Shown in pieces: positions 52,258-62,100 of a DNA stretch of 64,000 bases; position 1 is the first letter of the stretch; each line of letters starts with the position of its first letter. The position numbers and the translations under genes were made by a program. Below the pieces are notes generated by a model. That model was not told the origin of the DNA. It saw nothing but the letters and a program-made list of their open reading frames with translations, and searched no databases. Source of the stretch: Streptomyces aureus (GTDB lineage Bacteria > Actinomycetota > Actinomycetes > Streptomycetales > Streptomycetaceae); the NCBI RefSeq assembly GCF_000725495.1, contig NZ_JNZD01000021.1:62001-126000 (forward strand). The letters are read 5' to 3'.

Positions 52258-54234
52258 TCAGGCACCCACGGCCGCCGGCTGCCAGGTGGCCCCCACCAGG
52301 GCGCGTTCGACTCCCGCCAGATAGACCGCCGCGGCCAGCCACGACCGGGCGTAGCCGTCCGGGTCGGCGCCGCCCGTACGGCCGAACACGTCACGGGTGC
52401 GACGGTCGGCCTCCGCGGTGAGTCCGGCCGCCAGTTCGGCCGCCGCTGCGAAACCGCCGCGCCGCAGGGCCGCCCCGTCCCCGCGCAGATCACCGTCGCG
52501 CGCCGGTTCCGCGACGGCTCGGCGGCCGCCCGACACGGCGGTCTCGACCAGCCGCCGCAGCCGCCACAGCGGGGCCTGCGCCAACGGGTCCGGCACGTCC
52601 TGGCCGGGACCGACGGCGGGCTCGGCGTCGGCCACGACCTCCGGCGACGGCAGATGCGCGCCCTCCAGGCGGTCGTAGCCGAGATCGGCGTGGCCCCGCC
52701 AGTCACCGGGAAGCCGCAGCGTCGCCTCGGTGCCCGGCAGCGGGGCGACGGCCAGCGGGCGAAGCGTCGCGGCGCGGTCCGGGTCCAGCCGGCCGACGAC
52801 CCGCAGCCGCAGTCCCGGCCGGGAGGCGAGCCGGCGGAAGTTGGCCGTGTGCGCGAGACCGGGATGATCACTGGCCGGGGCCAGCCGCAGCAGGACCCCG
52901 TCCGCCTCCGGCCGTCCGGTCGGCAGTTCCCTGGCGATCAGGTGATCGCCGGCGGCTCCGACGAGGACCACATCGCAGCCGATCAGCTCGCGTGCCCGCT
53001 GTTCGGCCTGCTCGGGGTCGGCGTCCGGCGGCGCGGCCAGCCGCTCGGCGACCGTGTCGGCGAGCGGCCGGGCGAACAACGCGGCGAGCGGACCCGAGGT
53101 CCAGGACCCGCCGTCGGCACCCGAGGCCGAAGAGCCACCGGGCAGCGGAGTCGCCCGCACCCCCTTGCCCGAGCCGAGGCGCCCGTCGGAGGACACCGTC
53201 GCACCGGAGATCAGCAGCCCGCCCCGGGACAGCCGGGCGTGGTCGAGGTTCCCCGAACCGAGCGCCACGGTGGCGGTGGCCGCGCCCTGCGCGCGAGCCG
53301 CCCCGCCGGGCTTGACGTCGGCCACCGAGAACCAGCGCCCGTCCTCGGAGACGACATGGGTGACGACGCCGCCGTACCCGGTGGCGGCGATCACGGGCTC
53401 GCTGCAGACCCCGTGGACGCGCAGGCTGCCGCCCGGCTGATAGGCGCGGCGGGCCGTGCCGATCAGCGCGGGACCCGGTGCCGCCGAGCCCAGCAGGGCC
53501 GTGGTGAGGAGCAGCTCCCGCAACTGCGCGACGAGGTCCGCCAGCCGGTGGCCGTCCTGGCGGGCCCGCGCGCCCCGCAGCCCTCGTACGACCCGCAGCG
53601 CGGCCGCCTCGGCGCGGTGCAGTCCGGCGAGCCGGGCGGTGTGCGCGGCCCGCAGCAACTCGGCCTGGGGGACCGCTCCGGCGGCGGGCACACCCGCCGC
53701 GAGCAGGGCCGCTGCCGCCGTCCACAGCCCGGAGGCGGCGGCGCGTTGGGCGGCGGTGAGCGCGACGGCCTCCTCGGGCTCGGGCTCGGTGCGGGACGAC
53801 TGGGCGGAATCAGCGGGCGTCGCGAACTCCGGCGTGGTGTCGGCCGTGGCGGCGCCCGAGTCGCCGTCCGTCGATCCGCTGGCCGCCTCGGAGCCCGCCG
53901 GGTCCGCCCCGACCACGCCTTCGCCCTCGGTCCCGGCGTCCGGCTCGGCCAGCGGGCAGGCGCCGAGGACGGCGGCCCGGTGCAGACACCGTGGAGCGAG
54001 CAGACAACTGCACACCACCTGGTCCGCGTCCGTGACGGTGCCCGAAGGACCGGGAGTGAGCGCGACCTCCGCGTCCTCGCCACACCGCACGCGCCTGACC
54101 GTGCCGTCGACGACGACCGGCAGGGCCGCGTACGACTCGATGGCGGCGTCCAGCCTCTTGCGCAGCCTGGTGGTCAGACCCTCCACGGCGGCGGCGACCA
54201 CATCGGGAGCCGCCGGGGGCAGTTCGGGGTTCAT
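52258..54234 (-). CDS. SWIM zinc finger protein (YehQ-like)
   Basis: A 658-residue protein. The SWIM motif CxCx5CxH is at C75, C77, C83 and H85 (VVCSCLLAPRCLH). An acidic, Ser/Gly/Glu-rich disordered segment (about 95-150) follows, then a long region of alternating strands and helices with no catalytic motif I recognise. SWIM domains bind DNA or protein. It is the last gene of the operon; its ATG overlaps the VWA stop (ATGA). This matches YehQ of E. coli in place and architecture. Confidence 0.85.
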   Translation of the reverse strand: MNPELPPAAPDVVAAAVEGLTTRLRKRLDAAIESYAALPVVVDGTVRRVRCGEDAEVALTPGPSGTVTDADQVVCSCLLAPRCLHRAAVLGACPLAEPDAGTEGEGVVGADPAGSEAASGSTDGDSGAATADTTPEFATPADSAQSSRTEPEPEEAVALTAAQRAAASGLWTAAAALLAAGVPAAGAVPQAELLRAAHTARLAGLHRAEAAALRVVRGLRGARARQDGHRLADLVAQLRELLLTTALLGSAAPGPALIGTARRAYQPGGSLRVHGVCSEPVIAATGYGGVVTHVVSEDGRWFSVADVKPGGAARAQGAATATVALGSGNLDHARLSRGGLLISGATVSSDGRLGSGKGVRATPLPGGSSASGADGGSWTSGPLAALFARPLADTVAERLAAPPDADPEQAEQRARELIGCDVVLVGAAGDHLIARELPTGRPEADGVLLRLAPASDHPGLAHTANFRRLASRPGLRLRVVGRLDPDRAATLRPLAVAPLPGTEATLRLPGDWRGHADLGYDRLEGAHLPSPEVVADAEPAVGPGQDVPDPLAQAPLWRLRRLVETAVSGGRRAVAEPARDGDLRGDGAALRRGGFAAAAELAAGLTAEADRRTRDVFGRTGGADPDGYARSWLAAAVYLAGVERALVGATWQPAAVGA

Positions 54235-57200
54235 CGGGCCTCTCCGCGGAGACGGTCGCCCACCCAGCGGGCGAGGGCGAGGGGACTGAGGGCGGCGACG
54301 GGCATGCCGGCCGCGACGAGCTGCTGGGCGACGGGCACCGAGTAGCGCGGGTTGCCGGTGTCGTCCAGGGCGGCGCAGCCCATCAGGTGCACCCCGGAGC
54401 TCGCCAGGGCGCTCACCTCGGCGAGGAGTCCGCCCAGCGGATAGCCCTCCTCGAAGTCGCTCACCACCGCTACGAGGGTCCTGCTGGGCACGGTGACCAG
54501 GGAACGGGCGTGGCGGAGCCCGGCAGCGATGTGGGTTCCGCCGCCGACCTTCACCTCCAGGAGCAGCGACAGCGGGTCGTCGACCCGGTCCGTCAGGTCG
54601 ATCACGTCCGTCGAGAACGCGAGGAAGTGCGTGGACAGGGTGGGGACTCCGCCCAGCACCGCCGCCGTCAGGGCCGACCAGATGACGGAGGCCTCCATCG
54701 ACCCGGACACGTCGACCACGAGGATCAGCCGCCAGTCCGCCTCCTTGCGCGAACGCGTGCTGAACACCGGCCGCTCCGGCACCACGACGGTGCGTCCGTC
54801 GGCCGTGCGGCGGGAGTGGGCGAGGTTGGCCCGCAGGGTGCGCGAAAGGTCGAGCCTGCCGCCCGGGCGCCGGGTGGGGCGGGGGGTCGCGAGGCCGGTG
54901 AGGGCGGGCCGCATCCGGGTCGCGAGTTCCTTGGCCAGCTCGTCGACCAGGCGGCGTACGAGCGGGCGCAGACGGGCCAGTTGCTTCTCCGGCATTCCGC
55001 CCGCGAGGGACAGCACCGAGGTCAGCAGGTCCACCGACGGCCGGACCGAGGCGGGGTCGAGTTCGGCCAGGACGTCGCTGCGGCCCTGGTCGGCGGCGCG
55101 GGCCAGCACCTCTTCGCGGACCTCGGCCCCGAACAGCGCCTCCAGCTCCTCGGACCAGTCGCGGGCCGTCGGGAAGGATGCCTCCCGGCCGCCGCCCTGA
55201 CCCGGGGAACCGCCCTCGCGGCCGAGGTCCGTCGACCCCTCGCCCCGGCCGGCGCCGTACAGCTCGTCGAGCGCGTGGGCGTAACGGCGGGCGTTCTGCG
55301 GCAGCTTGTCGGTCTCGCGGCCCAGCAGCAGCCGCCAGCGGTCGGTGGGGGTGAGCCGGGGACCGTCGGCAAGCGTGGCTGCGGCTGTCGTCGCGGGGCG
55401 GGCCGGAGCGGCCGGGGGCTGCTCGCCCAGGGCCGGGGCCGCGTGGCTCCCGGTTGTCTTCGCCCGGACGGCGTCGATCCCGGTGGGCAGGCCCAGGGCC
55501 TGGACGGTCGCGCGTCCCGCCGCGTCCGCGGCCGTCCACAGGGCGAGAAGACGGGGCGAGGCGGTGAGCGACAGATCGGGACGGTCACCGAGCCGTTCGG
55601 TCACGGTGTGCAGGAGCCGGTCGCGGCCCGCGGGGGTGAGCGTGTCGAAGCCGCCGCGCAGCGCGGGCAGCCGGTCGAGGAAGCCCTGATCGGTCAGCGT
55701 GTCGATGCGGTCGAGGAGCGGGTCGAGGGCCGTCGGGGCGGACTGGAGCAACGCGGCCGCGCCGCCGAGCAGTCCGCCGAGCCGACGGCTCAGCGCCTGC
55801 CGTGCCTCCGGACTCGTGGCCGTGTCGATCCAGCCCGCGGTGCGGGCGCCGAGGACGGTCGCGTCGTCGAGGTCGAGCAGCACGCGGGCGGCCAGCGCGG
55901 CGCCCTGAACGAGCGGGGAGCCGGTGCGGGCGAGGGAGGCGAGGGCGTCGTCCATCCGCAGTCCGAGGCGGTGCTCACCGGCCCGCGAGGCCAGCTCGAC
56001 GAGCGCGGCCGTGTCCTCGGGCCGGTCGCTGCCGGCCAGTCCCGGCAGGGACCGGACCGCCGCCTCGAGCAGATCGTCGGCAAGGCCGGCGGCGGCCCGC
56101 CGGGTGTCCGGCGTGGTGCCGGGCAGATGGCCCCGGCACAGGGCTTCCAACAGATCGAGTGCGCCGAGCAGTTCGGGCAGGGTGGCGGAGGCGGGGAACA
56201 GCACCTCGGCATCGGCCAGTCGCTCCGACACCAGGGCCGGCAGGTCGCACCGGGCGGCCGCGCCGAGCGCCGCGAGGACGAGGGCGCAGGTGGGCCCGCC
56301 GTCCGCGGTCTCCCGGCGGAAGGTCTCCCGCAGGGTGCCCTCGGCGGCCAGCGCCGGGGTCACTCCGCGCATCCCGGCCAGGTCCAGCCGTACGGGGACG
56401 GCCGGTGCCCAGGTAACCCGCCACCGGGTGGTCAGAGCGCTCCCGTCGCCGGTGCCGGCCACCGCCACGGCCTCGCCGTAGCCCGCGCCGCACACCGCGA
56501 GACGCTGGAGCAGCACCTCGCGGCGGCCGTCGAGGTCCGAGCGGAGCGGGTCGAGGCGCACCTCGCGAGCCGCGGGGTCCTCGGGGCCCGGCAGCCGCAG
56601 CGCGGCGACCTCGGCCTCCACACAGGGGCCGAGCCCGGAGCGCGGCGTGCCCGGCGCGATCCGGCCCCGGTCGGTGCCGACCAGGACCACTTCGAGTGCT
56701 TTCGCCAGAGCCCGGCCGCGGCCCAGGGGTTCGCCCTGGCCCATCACGCTCGTCAGGGCTTCGACGATCTCGCCGCGTCCCGGTGCCGCGAGTCCGCGCA
56801 CCCGCGCGAGGTCGCCCGCCATCCGCAGGGTCTCGGCGGCCTCGCCGGTTCCCGCGGGATGCCCGGCCCCGCGCAGTTCGCGGACCACGTCGGTGATGGC
56901 CCGCGCGGCCGCGTCCCGCACCTGCGCGGGGTCGCCGCCGGCCCGGAACACGGCCTGCTGCCAGCGCGGATCCCGGATCCCGGCCGGATAGCCGGAACGG
57001 GAGTCCAGCAGGTCGAAGGCGTACGGGACGAGGGAGGTGACCACCTCCGGGTGCTTCGGGCCGGGGCGCCGGTCGGGCGCCGCCGAACCCGTCCCGGGGA
57101 CGAGCGCTCCGGGAGCCGTGGCGGAGGCGTCCGGGTGGACGGTGTCCGTCAGCGCCGGGGCGTGGAAGGCGCCGACGACGGCCGCGACACGCCGCCCGTC

Positions 57201-57863
57201 GAGGCCGGCGCGGGCGATCGTCCCGCGCATGTGGGCCTCACGGGCCAGGTCCAGCGCCGGGGTCCCGCCCGAGGCCTCGGCGTCGCTGCGCAGCGCCCAG
57301 CCGACGCCGAGCGCGGCACGACGGATCGCCTCGGGCGTGGAGCCGGGCGCGAGGACCTCGACGCAGCGGTCCCACAGGTCGTCGCCGTCGCGGCCGGTGC
57401 CGGCGGCGGCCAGCGCGTTCCCGAAGGAGACGGCCGCCGCAACGGGCACCTCCTCGGCGACAGCGGTCCGCGTGTCACTGGAGGGAAGGTGTCCCTCGGC
57501 GGTCCACCGGGGATCGGACATCGGCAGGTCGCAGCACACGACCTCCGCCCCGCGTTCCCGGGCCCAGCGGACCGCGGCCAGTTCCGGGGAGAAGTCGGCG
57601 AAGGGATAGAAGCCGAGCCGGCCGTTCGCACCCGCTCCGGCGAGCGCGACCGGCGCGACGGTGCCGGGCGCGGCGAGATGGAGCAGCCATGGCTGGAAGT
57701 CGGCGGGCAGTTCCACGCACACCACCTCCGCCCCGCAGGCGTCGAGCAGGGCGGGCACCGCCGCGGCGAGCGCCGGGCTGTGGTGCCGTACCCCCAGCAG
57801 GTACGGCGCCACGGAGCCCGCGAGGGCGGTGACGGCCGCCCGGGGATCCTGGGGGTACGTCAC
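54231..57863 (-). CDS. DUF5682-VWA fusion protein (YehM + YehP-like)
   Basis: A 1210-residue protein. The N-terminal 800 residues are DUF5682 (LLGVRHHSPALAAAVPALLD, then EVVCVELPADF, VGAFHAPALTDT). After a disordered linker with GREGGSPGQGGGREA comes a C-terminal von Willebrand A domain with MIDAS motif DVSGSME near residue 1050, Thr in VKVGGGTHIAAGL and Asp in VVSDFEEGYP. E. coli keeps these as two proteins, YehM and YehP; here they are one chain. GTG start overlaps the MoxR stop by four bases. Together with MoxR it should form an ATPase-VWA chaperone-like pair. Confidence 0.88.
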   Translation of the reverse strand: MTYPQDPRAAVTALAGSVAPYLLGVRHHSPALAAAVPALLDACGAEVVCVELPADFQPWLLHLAAPGTVAPVALAGAGANGRLGFYPFADFSPELAAVRWARERGAEVVCCDLPMSDPRWTAEGHLPSSDTRTAVAEEVPVAAAVSFGNALAAAGTGRDGDDLWDRCVEVLAPGSTPEAIRRAALGVGWALRSDAEASGGTPALDLAREAHMRGTIARAGLDGRRVAAVVGAFHAPALTDTVHPDASATAPGALVPGTGSAAPDRRPGPKHPEVVTSLVPYAFDLLDSRSGYPAGIRDPRWQQAVFRAGGDPAQVRDAAARAITDVVRELRGAGHPAGTGEAAETLRMAGDLARVRGLAAPGRGEIVEALTSVMGQGEPLGRGRALAKALEVVLVGTDRGRIAPGTPRSGLGPCVEAEVAALRLPGPEDPAAREVRLDPLRSDLDGRREVLLQRLAVCGAGYGEAVAVAGTGDGSALTTRWRVTWAPAVPVRLDLAGMRGVTPALAAEGTLRETFRRETADGGPTCALVLAALGAAARCDLPALVSERLADAEVLFPASATLPELLGALDLLEALCRGHLPGTTPDTRRAAAGLADDLLEAAVRSLPGLAGSDRPEDTAALVELASRAGEHRLGLRMDDALASLARTGSPLVQGAALAARVLLDLDDATVLGARTAGWIDTATSPEARQALSRRLGGLLGGAAALLQSAPTALDPLLDRIDTLTDQGFLDRLPALRGGFDTLTPAGRDRLLHTVTERLGDRPDLSLTASPRLLALWTAADAAGRATVQALGLPTGIDAVRAKTTGSHAAPALGEQPPAAPARPATTAAATLADGPRLTPTDRWRLLLGRETDKLPQNARRYAHALDELYGAGRGEGSTDLGREGGSPGQGGGREASFPTARDWSEELEALFGAEVREEVLARAADQGRSDVLAELDPASVRPSVDLLTSVLSLAGGMPEKQLARLRPLVRRLVDELAKELATRMRPALTGLATPRPTRRPGGRLDLSRTLRANLAHSRRTADGRTVVVPERPVFSTRSRKEADWRLILVVDVSGSMEASVIWSALTAAVLGGVPTLSTHFLAFSTDVIDLTDRVDDPLSLLLEVKVGGGTHIAAGLRHARSLVTVPSRTLVAVVSDFEEGYPLGGLLAEVSALASSGVHLMGCAALDDTGNPRYSVPVAQQLVAAGMPVAALSPLALARWVGDRLRGEAR

Positions 57864-59020
57864 CGGAGGTTCTCCCGCAGGTCCCAGAGCCTGCGCCACA
57901 GCGCGGAACCGTCCTCGGCGCGGCGGCGCACCGGACCGTCCCAGTAGCCGAGGAGCCGTGCGTGGTCGGCGGGGTCGTCCTTGCGCACGACGCCCAGCAG
58001 ATGACCCGGCACGAGATCGAGGGTGTCGGCCCCGGGAAGGTAGGCGGCGGCCACGCCGAGGGAGACGGCGACCTGTACCGCCTCGGCCGTCGACATGACC
58101 GTGCCCGGCCGCTCCACGTCCCAGCCCTCGGCGGACCGTCCGGCCCTGAGGTCGCGGAAGACCGTGACCAGCACGTCCAGCACCGCGTCGTCCACGCCGA
58201 AGGCGGCGCCGGCCCGCTCGACGGCCGCGACGGCCTGCCGTCGTACGAGCGAGGTCTCGGCCTCGACGTCGGCGATCGGGTGGACCGTCTCGAAGTTGAA
58301 GCGGCGCTTGAGGGCGGCGGACATCTCCGAGACACCGCGGTCGCGCAGGTTGGCGGTGGCGATGACGGTGAACCCGGGCGTGGCGGCGACCTGGGCGTCC
58401 TCGGTCCCGGCCAGTTCCGGCACGTTCATCCGCCGGTCGGACAGGATCGACACGAGCGCGTCCTGCACCTCGGGCAGACAGCGGGTGATCTCCTCGACGC
58501 GGGCCACCCGCCCGGTGCGCATGGCGGCCAGGACGGGGGAGTCGACCAGCGCCGTCGGCGTCGGGCCCTGGGCGAGCAGGAGGGCGTAGTTCCATCCGTA
58601 GCGCAGGGCGTCCTCGGTGGTGCCCGCGGTGCCCTGGACGGTCAGCGCGCTGGTGCCGCAGACGGCGGCGGACAGCAGCTCGGAGAGCATCGACTTGGCC
58701 GTGCCCGGTTCACCGACCAGCAGGAGCCCGCGCTCGCCGGCCAGGGTGACGACACACCGCTCCACCAGGGCGCGTTCGCCGACGAACTTGGGCGTGATGA
58801 CCAGCCGGTCGGGCAGCGCCTCGTGGCGCTCGGGAAGCGTGAGCGCCTCTCCGCCGCTGCCGCACACGAAGGTGATCACGGCGCGGGGCGTCAGCCGCCA
58901 GCCGGGCGGGCGGGGGCCCGTGTCATGAGCGGCGAGGAAGGCGAGTTCGGTGGCGTGGCGCTCCTCGGCGGGCAGGGTCTGCCGTGCCGGAGGGGCCATG
59001 GCCGTGTCGGTCGCGGTCAT
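57860..59020 (-). CDS. MoxR family AAA+ ATPase (YehL subfamily)
   Basis: A 386-residue AAA+ protein. Walker A is GEPGTAKS (Lys 109), Walker B lies in RVARVEEITRC, sensor 1 in FTVIATANLRDRGV, and the arginine-finger region in ALKRRFNFETVHP. MoxR proteins act with VWA partners to remodel or insert cofactors into client proteins. The neighbours place it in the YehL branch. ATG start; 88 bases separate it from the large upstream gene. Confidence 0.92.
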   Translation of the reverse strand: MTATDTAMAPPARQTLPAEERHATELAFLAAHDTGPRPPGWRLTPRAVITFVCGSGGEALTLPERHEALPDRLVITPKFVGERALVERCVVTLAGERGLLLVGEPGTAKSMLSELLSAAVCGTSALTVQGTAGTTEDALRYGWNYALLLAQGPTPTALVDSPVLAAMRTGRVARVEEITRCLPEVQDALVSILSDRRMNVPELAGTEDAQVAATPGFTVIATANLRDRGVSEMSAALKRRFNFETVHPIADVEAETSLVRRQAVAAVERAGAAFGVDDAVLDVLVTVFRDLRAGRSAEGWDVERPGTVMSTAEAVQVAVSLGVAAAYLPGADTLDLVPGHLLGVVRKDDPADHARLLGYWDGPVRRRAEDGSALWRRLWDLRENLR

Positions 59021-59107
59021 GCGTGTTCCTTGATCGGTAGGTACGTGAGTCGTCGGGGGAGAAGCGCCGGGGCCCTCGTCGGAGATCGCCGGGGCCCCGG
59101 CGGTGGA

Positions 59108-62100
59108 TCAGCGGCGGCGGCCGCGTCGGACCTCGAAGTCCTCGAACCGGGGCCCGCCGCCCTCCTGGACCAGCCGCCAGGCCCTGCGGTAGAGGTCCGC
59201 GACCGGTTCGGCCGGCGCGATCACGCCGAGCAGCGCCTCGTCGCGCCACAGCAGGTCCTCGTACAGCGGCCGCTTCCACTGCTCCAGCGGGACGCGCGGC
59301 GCCTTCGGCACCACCCAGCCGCCCGGCAGGAACAGCGAGCGCCCGGCCCGGGTGCGGGTGGCCTCCACGAGCAGGTCGGTGGCGGCCAGTTCGGCACGGG
59401 CGGCCTTGAGGCGAGCCGGCTTCCAACCGGTCCACCGGGCCGTCATCCGGTCGGTCGGGTCGGGCATGGCGAGCAGCATCAGATAGAGCGCCGCCGCGTC
59501 CTCCCCGAGGCCGTACTCCTTCGCCGCCTCGGTGACCAGGTCCGGCACCGAACGGGTCGGGTCCTGCGGCCACCAGGTGCCGTCCTTGCCGCGCTCACCG
59601 GCCACCGGGTCACCGGGATCGGCGAGCAGGGCCTCGAAGCGGGCGGAGCGGGCCAGGCCCAGGGCCACCTCCACGTGGTAGGGGCGCTGATCACCGACGC
59701 GCAGCGCCGGCAGGTACGGGTCCTGGCCCGCCTCGTCGAGCAGCGAGACCCGCAGGGCGGGGGACGGCTGGTCGTCGTGCGTGGCGAGGACGACGGCTCC
59801 GTACCGCTCGAACCCCTTGCCGACCTCGGTGGGCGCGCCCGCCGTCTTCCGGAAGTCGGTGATGCTGATGTACCTCCCGAGGTCGAACATCAGCCCGGGG
59901 TGCGCCAGCCGCTCGCGCACGGAGGCGAGCGCGGCGGGCAGCGCGGCGCGGATCGGGTCACCGGCCGGGAGCCGGTGGGCGAGCCAGGCGGCGAGTCCGA
60001 CGAAACCGATCAGGACCTGCCCGGAGAACCCGGGATTCACCTTGTCGACGCTCTTGACCCGGTCGCCCTCGATCACCCACTCGTGGTCACGGGTGAGCCG
60101 GGGTTCCCCGGCCGGGTCGAGGATCGCGGGCAGTGCCTGCCGGGGCTGCCACTGCCCGTACTTGAAGGCGCGCACCGCTTCGCCGAGCAATTCCTCGGGA
60201 ACGGCGGCCCGTCGACCGACCCTGCTGTTCCAGACCTCGGCCGCGGCGGCCCGGTCAGGTCCCTCGGTCCACAGCCGGGCGGGGTCGGCGGGCAGCAGCG
60301 CGGCCACGACCTCGGCACGGCTCTCCGGGCCCAGATGGAGGAGTTCCTCCTTGGCCACGCCCGCGGGACCGGCCTTCACGCCGATCGCCGCGCAGGTCTC
60401 CGCCGTCAGGTACGAGCGTTCGTTGATGATCTGGGGCATGCCGGCCACGATCAGCCGGGCCATGGTGTCCGTGACCCCCGTCAGCCGGGCGAACTCCTCG
60501 GCCGCCTCGGGGAACCAGGGCGCCGGTCCCCGTACGGACAGCTCCTTCAGGAACGCGGCGAGCCGGCCAGCGGGCCCGTCCTCGCCGAGCGGGGCGGCGG
60601 TGCGGAGCGTGTAGGGCGCGGGCACCTCGAAGCGCCCGGCCGGATCGTGGAAGAAGCCGCTGAAGACACAGCCGTCGTCACCGTGCGAGGTGTGTCCCAC
60701 CAGGGCGAGGAAGGCTCCGCCGCCCAGGGGCAGCACTCCGTTCCAGGCCCCCTCGCGCCACTCGCCCGACGGGGTGCGCAGCAGGCCCGCTCCCAGGTGG
60801 AGCTCCACCTTGCGCCAGGGCGAGGGCTCGGCGCCCGGCGCCAGGCCCAGGGCGTCGATCTCGGTGAGCAGGGCCCGCAGGACCTCCCGGTGCTCGTCGG
60901 TGGTGGTCCCTGCCGCGGTCCTGAAGGCCAGGGCGGGCACCCGGTCGAGCACCGTGTCCAGGCCGGGCCGGCCGACGGGCACCCTTCGGCCGTCGAGGTG
61001 CAGGGGGGCCGCCGCTCCCTCCGCCACGGCGGCGTCGGTGAGCCGGGCCGCCCGCCCGAACTCGCGCAGGGCGCGGAAGACGGTGTCGGTCTCGTTGTCG
61101 TGGCCCCACCGGGAGCGGCTGAAGTCGCAGAGGCTGTTCGCCGCTTCGAGGAGCTCACTGTCGGGCGGACCGGCCGGGCCGTCCTCCTGCGGGCCGCCGT
61201 CGAGGGCACGGGTGAGCCGGGCGGCCACCGCGTCCAGCACGGCCTGCTGACCGGCCGCGTGCCGCACGACACCGGCGATTCCGGCGACCAGCGCGGTGTG
61301 GGTGACCGGGAGGAGGGAGCGGACCGCCTCGGGCAGTGCCTCCTTGTCCTCGGCGACGGCGGCGGAGAGCAGGGCCGCCGCCGTGTCGCGGTCGATCCTC
61401 CGCAGCGCCTCGGAGCCCTCGGGATCGCGGGCCGTCAGGCACTCCCAGTACTGCACCGGCGGCAGCAGCAGCGAGCCCTCGCCGAACGCTCCGGGCACCC
61501 GGTCGGTCTTGGCCACCGAGGTGGTGACGCCGTCCGCGTCCACGAGGGCGAGGCGCCAGCTCTCGCGGACGACGGCCGTGGCCGCCTCGGCTCCGGGGAA
61601 GACCACGAGCGCCGAGGGCCGGCCGGCGTCGGCGGGCAGCGTGGCGCTGTGTCCGGCGAGGTCCTCGGCCCGCACGGAGCCGTCGGGCAGCCGCACCACG
61701 CGCATGCCGACGAGACCGTCCACGGGCCAGGAGGCGGGGGCGGAGCCGGCGGTCGGCGAGGGGGTCAGCCGGCCGCCGCCGAACGTGCTGCCCTCGGGGG
61801 CGTCCCGCAGGGCGTCGGCGAGGAACGCGGGCTTGCTCGCACGGCCCTGCTCGCCCGTCGCCGGGTCGTACTCGTACCAGTCGTGCGTGCCGCCGTCCGA
61901 GCTCCACACCCAGTACGAGACGCCGTCGCCGAGGAGTTGGCGCTCCTCGGGCAGGGTGGTGTCGCCGGCGTGCAGGATCCCGCCGCCGGTCGTGCGGCCG
62001 CCGCCGGGCAGCGCCAGGGTGATGGCGCCGTTGCCCTGGTACCAGTCCATGCGGATGCCCCGGGTGTTGCGGGCGCCCTCCAGGGACAGCGGACGGTCGG

